Positions 22,301-33,451 are shown, counted from the stretch's first letter. The stretch is 39,697 bases of DNA from Sporodiniella umbellata (GCA_025677835.1 JAIXMR010000154.1:1-39697); one strand, 5' to 3'. Program-made: numbers and translations. The notes: generated by a model not told the origin, from the sequence alone.

Positions 22301-23064
22301 GACAAAAATGTACAAGTAAAATATATATTAGAAAGCAAAACAATGCAATCGGATTGAGTAAAATGGCGTTCTGAACGAAAACGTGGATAGTGCCAATTTA
22401 TAAACGATACTCATGATAAAACGAATATTAGTGTTACTCTATCACCAAGGAGAATGTCACTCTAAACTGCTTGTTGGTGACAACTAAAAAAGAAACTTGC
22501 ATATCTATATAGGCCATGAAAAATATCATCAACGGTTCTAAAAGCAAAACTGAAGAATTCTTTTTTTGCGTTTCTTTTTCAATAACCTCAAGTTTATGTA
22601 AAATTAATATTACATTCTGAATACATAACTACTTTTTGTAATATCAAGTTTTAGCACAAATTTCTTTGAGAATGATTGTCTACTGAGAGGCCTTTACTGA
22701 CTAACTAGTTTGTGATTAGCTTTGTTTTTTAACCTACTAATATTTCCTTTGAGGTAGGTTTTTGGAGAACCATTTATATGTCTCTTTATAGTGCGACTTA
22801 CAGCATATGTTCTTCAATTCGTTTCTTTCGAGATAAAGGTAGTATATTAGTTTAGAGTTTTGCCACTGCCTTTTTATTTATAGACTGGGATATTGAATTT
22901 TATTTTATGCTCTCAAGTTTCACTTCTATATATATACATGTAAATATCCATTTTGCACTACTTTTGTGTCTCGGAATTTTCTTTTTTAAAAAAGAAAAAA
23001 AAGAAGACAATTGGGGTTTCTTTTTCTTTTGAATTTTCTTGACAAAAAAACTTTTTCTTTGAAA
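19342..23064. other. 3.7-kb gene-poor AT-rich spacer
   Basis: No intact recognised gene. It contains a possible small membrane-peptide ORF at 19400-19588 (minus) just upstream of CLPTM1, and coding-like minus-strand fragments near 20410-20700 and 20827-21033. Long T and A runs are frequent, including T-run/A-run dyads at 20860-20877 and 22981-23003. The right end holds the promoter of the Tvp15 gene. Confidence 0.55.
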
Positions 23065-23857
23065 ATGGCCATTAGCTATCCTATAGTTTTTAGAGTAACC
23101 AATATCATTGCAGCTGCTTTTATGATCATCGGTGGTGTAATGACTTGCATTGCTGGAGGTAAGTACTGGGAAAAGAGAAGTGTTGGTTGACTGTCATTAG
23201 GTTTTCCCAATTTCATCCAAGGAATTTTTGTTATGTAAAACAACAACTTTGACTATAAAAGAATTACTTATCGAGCGTTTGTAGATTGTTTGGTATTATG
23301 ACCTTTGTGTTCGAATTCAGACTCCCAGGTATAATTACTCAGTTTGCATCTTTTATGTTTTCATTTATGGGCCGTGGTATATGTAAGTTAAAGTACATTA
23401 TAAAGAAACAAAACTAAACATTTTATACTATATAGTTTATGTCTTGTAAGAATTGTTTTTTTTTTTTTTTTTTTTTTTCAAAAAAAAAGTAAAGTATTAT
23501 TACTTACCAAATACACACACATACACGCACGCATATAAATGTAGTCTTGGTGCTATTACACTCAATTATGGCTCATTGGCTATCGCATCAGGCGTAATTG
23601 TAAGTTTTGAACAGAAAAAAAAAAAAGAGAAAGCAACGCTCATGCATGTATATGATTAGGTCATTCTTATTGGTATTGCCTATATTGTTCTTCAATTTCT
23701 CAGTATAGAAGCACCTTCCAATATGCGAAAGGATGCTTTTGAACACCCTCAAGACTACAATCCAAATAATATCAATAATACCAATGTTCACCCTTCAAAT
23801 GCTCCATACGCACCGCACCAAAACAACCCTGCTACTGTGAATGCAGAAACAGTCTAA
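23065..23857 (+). CDS. TVP15: TVP15-like COPI-associated Golgi membrane protein
   Basis: Four-span membrane protein of the COPI-associated/Tvp15 family, found in Tlg2-positive late Golgi vesicles in yeast. Six exons: 23065-23158, 23201-23234, 23285-23382, 23436-23445, 23545-23599 and 23660-23857, giving 162 residues. The conserved core reads FGIMTFVFEFRLPG, ITQFASFMFSFMGRGI, FYVFLGAITLNYGSLAI, where FSFxGRGxxY matches yeast Tvp15 (FSFLGRGLSY). The exon encoding FYV is only 10 nt long. The C-terminal tail after FLSIEAPSNMRKDAFEHP is Asn/Pro-rich and hydrophilic. Confidence 0.88.
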
Positions 23858-23871
23858 ATCAGGCTATTCAA

Positions 23872-23888
23872 ATATATATATATATATA
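23872..23888. repeat. (AT)n microsatellite in TVP15 3' region
   Basis: A short alternating AT run lies 15 bp after the Tvp15 stop codon, probably in the 3' UTR. Confidence 0.8.
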
Positions 23889-24020
23889 CATTTCTAGTAA
23901 ATAGCAGTTAAGATTACATCTCTTTTTCCATCAGTATAGACTTCATTTTTATTTTCTTCTTTTTTTCTTTTTTTCTTTTGTTTTGGAAAAGGGGATAAAT
24001 GCTGTAGCAATATATGTAGA

Positions 24021-24773
24021 TTAATTATAATAGAAATAAGAAACATGATGGTGCATCTTGTCATGAAGAGTCGAAAACGCATCAAAATGAGAGTAACAAG
24101 TATACGCTTGCTCGCGGTTTTGTTTGCATCCAATCACATTATAGCCCACAACAGCTTTTGAGCTATTTTTTAGTGTGCCAGAGGATGTCCATGATTTGAT
24201 AAACATAATGAATCTTTGTCTTTCTTCTTCAGAAATATGTGAATGGAATAATTTTGGTGCAGGCACTTTAAATGTCTTATAGTGGCTATGATTACTACTG
24301 CTACTGCTACTACTGCTACTGCTACTACTGCTCATGGTATGATGGCTGTTGCTGTAAATTGTGTTACGCGCCAAAGGAGTGGTGATGTGTATCTTTAGCG
24401 ACTTGTACGGAGCAGTTTTAGCACGATTAGAAGCAATTTGCTTTCTTTTAGGTACGAGGGCTTTTAGCATCTCTAACTCTGTTTTTTTCCCTTCATGCTC
24501 CTCCTCAACTATACAGTCTATGTCTTCTGGTCTTTGAATTTTCTGTAGTAGGTGAGAGTTAGACCAAACATTATTGTCTGGTTGTTTTTTGATTTGGATA
24601 TCTTTAGAGCGATTTTTGTTGGCAAGCAATGGAAACTCGTCTGTCGTTTTTATTTCTATACTAATATCAGCTTATTGATACAATACGTACTAAAAAAAAA
24701 GCATCCTTTCTTCTTTACCTTTCGGCCTATTGGGATAGTTGACCCAGCTAGGGGCAAATATAAAACTCGACAT
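24021..24773 (-). CDS. Unrecognised poly-Ser/His protein
   Basis: Function not recognised. The proposed exons are 24773-24719 and 24655-24021, joined in phase through a GT..AG intron, for 229 residues. The start MSSFIFAPSWVNYPNRPK is followed by EIKTTDEFPLLANKN, charged helices (EEEHEGKKTELEMLKALVP), a run of 13 Ser encoded by mixed AGC/AGT codons, and a more ordered C-terminal part (SHISEEERQRFIMFIKSWTSS, GYNVIGCKQNREQAYTCYSHF) that ends in a His/Tyr-rich tail. The upstream ATG is the only one that gives a clean phase. It converges on TVP15 (163 bp between stops) and diverges from PAM17. It may be lineage-specific. Confidence 0.6.
24292..24333 (-). repeat. Trinucleotide repeat encoding poly-Ser
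   Basis: An imperfect CTA/CTG array (AGC/AGT on the coding strand) of about 13 units inside the unrecognised minus-strand gene. The mixed codons suggest the tract is kept as protein rather than being a fresh slippage product. Confidence 0.85.
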
Positions 24774-25104
24774 TTTAAAACTTTTTTTTTTCTTTTTCCT
24801 TTAAAAACTAAAAAAAAAAAGGGTCGAATTACTTCATATTGAAGTAGATTATGCAAAACAGTCTTGAATAGATTTCCAAAAACAAAAAAAAAGAAGAAAG
24901 AAACTAATGAATAAAAGTTTAATTAAAAGGTAAAAGAATTGTCCTTCTTTTTTTTGGTTTGAATTAAGAAAGAAAGAGTTTTTTCAAAATAAAAAATCAA
25001 AGTCGCTGTGTTAAAATAAAAACAGCAAAAACGTCATAAAGTATATTTTTTTGATTTTTTTCTTCTTTTTTACACTACAGTCTCAGTTCATTCTTAAAAA
25101 AAAA
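24774..25104. promoter_or_regulatory. Divergent intergenic promoter of the poly-Ser gene and PAM17
   Basis: A 331-bp interval between two divergent start codons, rich in A and T runs with no other coding signal. No specific factor site is evident. Confidence 0.45.
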
Positions 25105-25725
25105 ATGGCATCTCTTAAGCCTCTTGTTTTGAAGCCATTGTCTCCTGGCTTGCGCTATCTCAGCCAAAATAAAGCTGCAGTTCAAAATACCATTCCTACC
25201 TGGGATCATTACTTTCAGCTTCGAAAGAAAAAGCGTGTCTACGAAATTTTTTCAAGTTTTGCTGGTGCAGCAGCTTCAGGATTAGGTGCCTCAGCTTACT
25301 TTCTTCAGTTACAAATAGACCCTCTCTCCAAGATTTTAGCCATGGATCCTATTATGGCAAGCGGACTTGGCATTGTTACTGCTGTAATGTATAAAGCTTT
25401 TTTTTTTTTAGAAAAAAAAAAACTGACAAGGGGCATTCCATAGGGCGTAGGTGGGTTTTTGGCAGGCCCTTTGCTTGGAGCTGGATTATTCAAGGTCATG
25501 AACAATAAAGTTGTCCACGATATGGATATTCGAGACAAAGTGTTCTTTGAGCACATCAAAAACAACCGCGCTGACGCTAGACTCAATTCTATCCGTAATC
25601 CTGTTCCCGACTATTATGGAGAGAAAATCAAATCAGTCCGCGACTACAGATCTTGGTTAAGAAAACAAAGAGAACATTATAGAAAGGGCGCCTTTGGTGG
25701 AAAAGTTGAAGATTTGGAAGATTAA
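25105..25725 (+). CDS. PAM17: Pam17, TIM23 presequence translocase motor subunit
   Basis: Inner-membrane protein that organises the Pam18/Pam16 part of the import motor, which drives matrix protein import. Exons 25105-25383 and 25444-25725 give 186 residues. After a basic, Ser/Leu-containing presequence (MASLKPLVLKPLSPGLRYLS) comes the Pam17 start WDHYFQLRKKKRVYE, two membrane spans (about residues 46-70 and 84-110), and the highly diagnostic C-terminal block IKNNRADARLNSIRNPVPDY followed by YGEKIKSVRDYRSWLRKQ. Donor GTAATG at 25384 is preferred over GTATAA five bases later because only it keeps the frame. Confidence 0.96.
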
Positions 25726-26901
25726 GAAAGAGAGTTTTTTTTTTTTTCAAAATTAAAAGCTATTTTCTTCCTTTTTCATACGGATGCATAGACAAAAAAT
25801 TCTGTTGTGCTTATTTTCAAGTGTTTTATTTACGCATTAAAAAGAAAAAACAACATCATAGGGCTGCTGTTTGTTTTCATTATTTACAGTCCCAGCCAAT
25901 AGCTCAATAAGTATTTTCACATGCCCGACTATCCTAGTTGGTTGCCTTTGTTATTCTAAATTATCACATGAATAACATATATTTTACTCTTCAGAGCTGG
26001 TTGGATAAGTAGGGGATTACACAAGCATATGAGGAAAGGATGATAAAGAATCAGACCAACATCTTTCGCTACTTTGCTAAACGTCTAGACTTCAAATACT
26101 ACCATGGCCTTAAATGATCTACATAGACTCTGCTCTTGTATTAGCTTTGGTATTTATAGTAAGCCTATGTCTACATAGCCGATGTTATATATAAAATCTT
26201 TAGCAGTTCGCTCGCTAACATTTTGATACATTAATAGACTTTTTTAGTATGCCGAGGGATTATTTATTTTTAACCACAAACAAAAGTTAAATCTTACAGG
26301 GGCTGTTTTCTTTTACAAACAACTAAACAAGATAGAGTTTGTGTAATGAATATTGTATATCAAGTTTAGCCTTTTGTACGGGGCACAAGGTGTCCTACCC
26401 TAGCCTTTGCTTTTTGTAATACAAATAAGTAGAGGATAAATAAATAGGCTTATCAACTCTGTCCTCCCCTTGATTGTTTTCTGAAAAAAAAAACATGCCA
26501 TTCGAAATTAAAGCGTAATTAAAAAGGATATTTTGTTTTTTTCTCCCGATTAACTTTCAATTACAGTAGTGTTGCTAGTAACAATGAAGCGGAATTGAAC
26601 ATGCACAGACATCGTATTCCTTTTTTTAGACGATGAAAGCAAATCATAAATAAAATATACATGACCTGATTACCGTATATATGCTATTGTTACTCAAGAA
26701 AAAGAAGGAAACTTTTTTTGCTATGTAGTTTGAGTTATTTCGCTATATAAGCTATGGTCCCCTTTTGCTAGCTACCTTTACTCCAAAAACAATGCACTGC
26801 TTTATCTTTAGTCGCTATTAATGTATCAAAGACTCAAAAAAATAAATCATAAGCTGTTTTTTTAGTAGCTTGCACCCTCAGAAACATAATCTTTTATATT
26901 C

Positions 26902-27190
26902 TTATTTAGTATTGATACAGTATGTGTATCCATAGTCTCTGGCTACGCCTTTTACGTTTTTCAAGTATGAATGGCATTGAGCCTTAAGCCTATCCTTATG
27001 GTAAATAACCAAATACTTCACCTGTGCTATTGCCAACGGTATTTCAGGATGAGCCAGCAGTAGACCCAAGATATAAAAGCCGTAATATTCAAAACCGATG
27101 TAGCATACATTAATAGGAAAACTTCCTGATAATTGAGCCGCTGAATTCACTGCAACCCCACCTTTTGGCGTTAACTGATACAAAAACTAG
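26902..27190 (-). pseudogene. Coding-like fragment of unknown origin
   Basis: A minus-strand open stretch of about 93 codons with no ATG at its start and a TAG just upstream. It reads YQLTPKGGVAVNSAAQLSG, then a hydrophobic part (GFYILGLLLAHPEIPLAIAQ) and a basic end (YLKNVKGVARDYGYTYCINTK-like). Base composition is richer in GC than the flanks. It is not recognised and could be a fragment of a dead element or chance. Confidence 0.2.
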
Positions 27191-28060
27191 TCATAAGGAT
27201 GATGTACTTTTACTATACACACACAAATAGAAAAAAAAACCATATTGGGTACTCAAGGGATTTTTCGCCTTTTTTGACGAGGCAGTTGCATAAAAATACT
27301 ACAATAAAAAGCCCTCTCTTGTCCTTACTGAAAAATACAGCAATAAACTTAAACCCAGTAATCAATATAAATACTTTTTCCTTAGTCTTTGTCATAAATC
27401 AAACAAAGGGATGTATCTATAGCGAGTCTGTGAAATAACTTAGCAAATACAATGTTGCTAAATTCCATCAAATTGAGCGCTTCAGCCCATACATACTCCC
27501 ACATACTGCTTAAATGAAAATTTACCAGCTTGGTGTCTTTCTTACATATATGTGTAGAGCTAAGTATCTTAGTAGCACTCAGTTAACATATAAGCATACC
27601 AGCTTTTTTTCCATAGTTAATAGTCAATTCGAATATAAAACCCATTCAAACCAATATTCAGGCTTTACTGTCTTTTTTTCTCAGCTAGACCTTTTGTTGA
27701 GTTTTGGCTTTGTACAAATAATAAGAGGCCGTAATGCTGCATCACATTTGTGGCCAATCTAGACTACTAAAAGTGAACATATACAAAACTCAAGCGGCTA
27801 GTAGCACTTGATAGTATAGAGCTTGCTTTTGTCAATCTTGACAACAATACTATTGCCTCTGAGCGTTTAGAAAGCAACGTTTTACTAAACACTTAAACCA
27901 CCACATGTTTTGTTAATTTTTTTGAAGTGAGCTTTTGTTTGTTTTTTTTTGATAATTGACCAAAACTGTTCAATTAGGTTCAGTTAAAAATATTGCACCG
28001 AGAGATTCGCACAGGCGTATCCTCGAAAATAAACTGGGTAGCTATGAATGGGTGTGTTTT

Positions 28061-28350
28061 TCAGAGCAGGGCGGAATATCTCTTTCTAATTGGATACACG
28101 ACCTTTATTTTTTTTTTACGCGACACAAAACTCAAAATCAGCGACTCTGCTTTTTGAGATAGCTGTATTCGCCCCAAACCAGGAAGATAAAATACAACCA
28201 TGGAAGCAGAGTTACACAGTTGCATGTTGTCTTGTATTACAGTAGTGTCATGATGATGTTCAAAGCCCGGAAAAACACATATTCCCCCCCTCTTGCCAAG
28301 CAATGGCAGAGATATGCAGCCTTTATCTAGCTTGTACCAGACGATATAAG
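28061..28350 (-). pseudogene. Coding-like fragment of unknown origin
   Basis: A minus-strand frame without ATG stays open for over 90 codons and reads like globular protein: YIVWYKLDKGCISLPLLGK, then GGICVFPGFEHHHDTT, NSASMVVFYLPGLGRIQLSQ. It ends in a lysine run from an A tract and stops at 28061. No start or splice acceptor is convincing. Family not recognised. Confidence 0.22.
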
Positions 28351-28770
28351 AAAAAAAAAAGATAAGATTACTTATTTATCTAACAATTTCTTCTATATTA
28401 CTACATGAAAAAGAGACCGGATAAAAATCAAATAATATGCTGACAGGCTTGGCGGTCAATGTTTTATCTTGCCCCCAAAAAAAAGTGCATACATAAACCT
28501 ATATTGTGTCATAGAACAATGGTTGCCGCCTCATGGATTGGATGATGGATATCGGAGCCCTTGTACTACCGACATATGGCTTGATTTAATATGCGTTTCT
28601 TCAGAATCCGTTCAACAGAATGGTTTTTGGCATTTAGCCCAAAAATAGGAATGTATCCAAAAAACAAAAAAAAATAAAAAAAAGGCGCTGATTGATAAAA
28701 GCTCACTTGTTTTTAAAATGATTTTTTTTTTGAAACGGAGTGGAACTTTGAGTTAATCAAAAATGACCAA

Positions 28771-28881
28771 GGCTAATGCCATTACCACATAGCCAAATAC
28801 TGGCTCAACGAGCCTTTTGTCGTCAAACACGGTCTGCTGCTCTGCCCCAGCTTTTGATTTGTGTTTAAATATAATGGCTTG
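28771..28881 (-). pseudogene. Coding-like 3' exon fragment
   Basis: After a TTTTTAG acceptor-like sequence, a minus-strand frame reads QAIIFKHKSKAGAEQQTVFD, then DKRLVEPVFGYVVMALALVI and stops just after Phe-Asp. It looks like the last exon of a protein, but I find no upstream exon that fits. Possibly a remnant. Confidence 0.22.
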
Positions 28882-29486
28882 CTAAAAATCTGTAAATTGG
28901 CTTTTGTTTGTTATCGTGCCTTGTCTCCTAAAATCAAGGATAACCCTAAACCAGCTTAGGTCTCATATTCTAGGTACTTTCACTCTATTGCGTTACTTTT
29001 TCCATAATAATACAAAGTAGCTTACCAATAGATAAGTACACAATCGCCTCAGATTTCTGCACGAAAACATCAGTAGAACTTTTTTGCATTTCGCCCCAAA
29101 AGAGATGAAAAAAGATTATAGAGACTGTGCTAGTTTTCAAGTTATCTTATTCTTGTACTCAGCAAAATTTATTTGGATAACTAAGGGCAATCCATTTGTT
29201 CAAGCTGTTCAACGGTAAGGCACAGTGAGCATACATTTGTCACATAGTCGCATATATTTACAGCCGTATCAAAACTTTGACTGTTGACTTTAATGTGCCT
29301 CATCATTAAGATAAATTGATTACAAATAACCTATCCTGGAGGACGTTGTCTATCCACGAGACTAGGCGGACTTTCTCATTTGCTTTGAGTGTATCACTCG
29401 TTTGGAAATACCGATTGTCGCACGTTCATAATGACAAGTAAAGTGCAGTTGTACGACATCAAGGGAGAATAAAGGATAACTGGAGC

Positions 29487-29520
29487 CAATCAATCTGATT
29501 GACTTGAATCTGCGGAGCCG
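29487..29520. promoter_or_regulatory. Candidate CCAAT dyad and CGG-N2-CCG site
   Basis: About 170-200 bp before the next start codon lies CAATCA-ATC-TGATTG, a perfect 6-bp dyad whose left arm includes CCAAT. It is followed at 29513-29520 by CGGAGCCG, the inverted CGG half-site arrangement used by Zn2Cys6 factors. Pattern match only. Confidence 0.3.
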
Positions 29521-29690
29521 AAAAACTACGTGGAAATGTATTTAAATAAACGACCTATTGTGTCTTTTGTTCTCTTTTTTCTTTGTACCATTATTTAATT
29601 CTTTCCTTCAAGTTCTTTCATTTTCATATTTTTTTTTAAAGAAGACCGTCCTTTCATTTAATCTAACATTACTAAACTGAACTTCGTACC

Positions 29691-30329
29691 ATGCTTGAAA
29701 GAAAGAAGTCTACCAAGATCAAGAGTCTGTTCCGCTCACAAGAAGCTGTCAATTCAAATCGAAAAGCTGCTGGCCAGCTAAAAATATCTTCACCTGTAAT
29801 TCAACATTCAACTAGTATTTATTCTTTGGTTTCGCCGATTCGTACCTCATTCGCTCCGCATGAACACCCTATGCCATCTCCGTTAGGACAAAGACAACAA
29901 TCCGAAATGTTAAATGGCTCTAGAACAGGCATCGCCGCAAGTACGGCTGCTATAGCTGTAGAGAGATATACTACTGAGAAGCAACCGTCGAACAGACGAC
30001 ACTCTTGTTCTTCCACCTTAAACTATAATGATGGGCTTTTAATTCCACCCCCAGCACCAAAAAGCACCTTTTACAACAAACTACGGGATCGACGTCGTAG
30101 TCATACTAAAAGCGGAAGTTCCAGTGCTGCTGCCTCTGTAACAAACGTAGAACCTTCAACAAGCAAGTCAACACCTTTACTACAAAAGGTTAAAAAATAT
30201 AATTTGGACAAAAAGAAAGCTAGCAAAGACGAGCTGGAGAAGCTAAGAAAAACTAGAGAGCTAGAAGATCTGATCACAGGTCGTCGAGGAAGTACTGTCA
30301 AATTAACTCTTACACCTAAAGGGCTGTAA
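29691..30329 (+). CDS. Unrecognised 212-residue basic, Ser-rich protein
   Basis: An intronless frame with ATG after a pyrimidine-rich leader. The protein begins MLERKKSTKIKSLFRSQEAV, is Ser/Pro/Thr-rich in the middle (PMPSPLGQRQQ, IPPPAPKSTFYNKLRDRRR), and ends in a charged segment KDELEKLRKTRELEDLITGR followed by RGSTVKLTLTPKGL. The two ends look more constrained than the middle. RDRRRSHTK and RGST are possible basophilic-kinase sites. It lacks signal peptide, membrane spans or known domains, and is probably a fungal-specific regulatory protein. It converges on GUF1, 367 bp apart. Confidence 0.7.
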   Translation: MLERKKSTKIKSLFRSQEAVNSNRKAAGQLKISSPVIQHSTSIYSLVSPIRTSFAPHEHPMPSPLGQRQQSEMLNGSRTGIAASTAAIAVERYTTEKQPSNRRHSCSSTLNYNDGLLIPPPAPKSTFYNKLRDRRRSHTKSGSSSAAASVTNVEPSTSKSTPLLQKVKKYNLDKKKASKDELEKLRKTRELEDLITGRRGSTVKLTLTPKGL

Positions 30330-30346
30330 AATCAAACTACTATCCT

Positions 30347-30380
30347 ATACATATATATATACATATATCTACATATACAC
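30347..30380. repeat. ATAC/AT-rich microsatellite
   Basis: An imperfect TATACATA repeat just downstream of the 212-residue gene, likely in its 3' UTR. Confidence 0.75.
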
Positions 30381-30696
30381 AACTATCTCCTTTATTTTGT
30401 ATATCCTATCTATCAAATATACATCTACTTTTAATAAACCTATGCTTAATGATTTAATAGTAAAATGGTTTGGTTTTCACTTTCTATTGTTATCCTCAAT
30501 GGAATAAAAAGTCCGAAAGCAAGGTTTTTAATGGGAAAATGCGGCTTTTTCTTAAAAAAAGCTTTCCTTTTCGTAACCTCATCTTATATCATGAATGCTT
30601 TGCAGACATTAAATGATTGCTAGCTAACAATAATATAAAAAAACAAAATAAAACATCTAGTTCATTTTTCACATTTACGCATATATTTACAAATGT

Positions 30697-33451
30697 CTAT
30701 GTACTTTTGCTCTTATCCATAAAATCATAAAAAGCTTTCTGTGGCAACTCAACGTTGCCAATCATTTTCATTCTTTTCTTTCCTTCTTTTTGTTTTTGTA
30801 ATAGCTTCATTTTTCGTGATGCGTCGCCACCATACTATGAGAAGACAATTTTGAGCAAAAATAATAAACATATACATATATATATATCCGGTTTACTTAC
30901 ACATTTAGCTGTTACATTTTTGCGCATGGCAGATATACTGAATAATAGAATAAATTGTATGTTCTTGAGTTCAAGCTGAACTTACGTTTCTCTAGCAATG
31001 ATTTTGCCTCCCAGAGCGGTTTGTATAGAAATTTCAAATAGTTGTCTTTGAATCACTCCTTTCAATCGCTTAACCCAATCCCGTCCTACGATGTCTGTTT
31101 GTGAGCGATGTAAAATTACAGATAATGCGTCCACTGGCTTCGAGTTAAGTAACACATTCATCTAAATAAGGGTTTTGTTTAAGCAAATGTATAGAAAAAT
31201 GTGTGAAAATTGTTTTTACTTTGACCAAATCGCTGTCTTCATAACCAGCTTCTTCATAGTCAAAAGATGCATACCCCGATGATCGACTTTTGAGTTCATC
31301 GTAAAAATCAGTTACTATTTCTGCAAGTGGCATTCTATATTTCATCATAACACGAGTTTCATCGACATAAACGTATTCTAATTGTTCGCCTCTTCGAGTC
31401 TAAATATAAATTAAGAAAACACGGAATATTATATGTGCATCCCAGTTGACTTACTCCACAAAGCTCAATTAATTTCCCCATATATTCCTGTGTGGGCCTG
31501 GTTACTATTGATTTTTCTTTTGTGAAGAATTATTTTCAACTAACAAGGACTTACATCAGGAAAGATTAAAGTGGCTAGAACCATAGGTTCTTGTAATTTA
31601 GATACTTTGAATGTTCTTTCTTCAGCATCAGGAAATTCTGTGGGGTTTCTGACAAGCTTCGTTTCGCCGTTTTTGTATGAAACTATCCTAAATGTTACAA
31701 ATATTGCCCTTTTTTTTTTTTTTACTTTTTGTAACTATATACCTTTGTAGGGAACTGTGGGTTGAGTAACAATAATATTTGCGTCATATTCCTATTGTAA
31801 AACGTGTAAGCAAGTAAGCATTCGTCTCAAAAACTAGTATTACGTTTTCTAATCTTTGTCTAAATACATCCATATGTAATGTTCCTAAAAACCCCAGACG
31901 CCAGCCTTGTCCTAAAGCATGACTTGTCTCTTTGTGAACGCTGACGCTCGCATCGTTCAATGTTAGTTTTTTTATATTCTCGTCCAATTTGCGGAAGTCG
32001 TTTGTGTCTACTGGAAAAATACCAGCAAAAACCATAGATTGAGCAGGTTGAAACCCTGGTAATATCTCCACAGTCTCCCCCAAATGATGGAATGTGTCAC
32101 CAATATGTGCTTCTGAGGCACTCTTCATACCACAAATAATGTACCCTACTTGTCCGGCATGTCTATATGAAAAAAGACACAGCTCAGTTTTTTTCTTTTG
32201 ATGATATTTACATCACTTACAAATATCCAGTGGGCACTTGCTCAGGGTGCATTACGCCCACTTCTGTGATTTCATACTTGGTGTCCGAATAAGCTGATAA
32301 TACTTTGTCGCCTTTTCTAAGCACACCATCCTTAACGCCCAACATACAAACCACGCCTACATATTTATCGTACCATGAGTCAAACAAAAGTCCTCTGAAT
32401 GGCTTGTCGATGGATCCTTGGGGTGGGGGTACTTTATCAATGACCATAGGCAGCACTTTGTCGATGTTAATTCCAGATTTTGCAGAAATCTGATAAACAA
32501 GTGTTGAGTTGTACTACTAAAAATTTTCTCTAGTCTGTCTGTTACCTGAAGAATTGAGGAAGCGTCTAGTTCAAAAGTCGTTTGAATCTGGCTTGAAACT
32601 TTGGCAGGCTCTGCTCCAGGAAGGTCGATCTACATTTTTTAGCATACGTATCTCCTTGTTGGGAATTTACTTTGTTTAAAACGGGTATAATTTCTAGCCC
32701 TTCACCAAAAGCCAAGTAAAAGTTTGCTACAGTTTGCGCCTGGATTCCCTGCGCCGCATCTACTAACAGAAGAGTTCCTTGACATGCTGCTAGTGATCGA
32801 GATACCTCATAGCTAAAGTCAACATGCCCTGGCGTATCAATAAGGTTGAGCAAATAATCTTTTCCATTGTGTTTGTAAAACATGGATACTGTCTAGAAAA
32901 ATACTGGATAAGTTGAAAGAACGATAGCTACTTTCGATTTTTGTTTTCTTTTTTAGTCTCACTTGGGCTTTGACAGTTATACCACGCTCCCTTTCCACTT
33001 TTAGCTTATCCAGTACCTGCTTATTGGACCCGGTAGAAGATATTGTGTTTGTTAATTCTAATAGTCTGTTTTTTTTTTTGGTGAGTTTTGGACAAAAAAA
33101 AAAATACTTTTCCGTATACCTATCGGCTAATGTGCTTTTTCCATGATCTGTAGAGGGTCATATAAATGCTGTTAGTGTTTTAACCATAAACAAGAAGTGT
33201 TACCAATGTGGGCAATGATGCTAAAATTTCTTATATTTTCTGCTGGATATTCGGTCAAATCTATCCGCTTACTTGGATTGGCGCTTTTGAGTTTCTAAAA
33301 TCCACAAGTTAATTTTTTAAAAATGTCTTGTTGATTTTACTTCAGTTGTGCTCTTTGAATTCCACCGTCTGCAACATTGTGAAAAAATGGGGGTTACATT
33401 AGTTCTGAAGAAAGGATTTCTAGGAAGCCCTTGTAAAAGTAAGCTGGTCAT
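30697..33451 (-). CDS. GUF1: GUF1/LepA (EF4) mitochondrial translation factor
   Basis: Mitochondrial GTPase of the EF4/LepA family that acts on the translocating ribosome and supports translation under stress. Fifteen exons in transcript order: 33451-33341, 33294-33204, 33147-33120, 33065-32963, 32892-32671, 32629-32546, 32489-32221, 32162-31844, 31791-31743, 31682-31555, 31487-31455, 31399-31220, 31161-30986, 30937-30901, 30834-30697; 655 residues. The Arg-rich presequence [18 protein letters not shown] predicts matrix import. G-domain motifs: AHIDHGKST (G1), [11 protein letters not shown] (G2), DTPGHVD (G3), NKIDLPG (G4), SAKSG (G5). LepA-specific parts follow: [54 protein letters not shown] and the C-terminal [20 protein letters not shown]. 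The 33-nt exon 31455-31487 uses an acceptor at CACACAG chosen by the family alignment. Confidence 0.97.

Larger units (their letters stand above)
25726..29690. other. 4-kb gene-poor spacer with coding-like minus-strand fragments
   Basis: No complete gene could be built. AT-rich sequence is broken by GC-richer islands at about 26910-27183, 28061-28340, 28500-28620 and 28760-28880. On the minus strand several of these read like protein (see the pseudogene entries), so the block may hold a decayed gene or mobile element. No terminal inverted repeat or target duplication was seen. The last 200 bp contain candidate promoter sites for the next gene. Confidence 0.5.

Noticed and set aside
26943..26953. 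CGCCTTTTAC, identical to part of the U5 snRNA loop 1
   Set aside because: Flanking bases cannot form the loop-closing stem and no Sm site or other U5 feature follows.
28939..28951. AACCCTAAACC, similar to one telomere repeat unit
   Set aside because: Only a single copy, with no array on either side.
31488..31554. Longer GUF1 exon using the TAG acceptor before TAACCAGG
   Set aside because: It brings TAA into frame; the CACACAG acceptor restores the LepA-family sequence [11 protein letters not shown].
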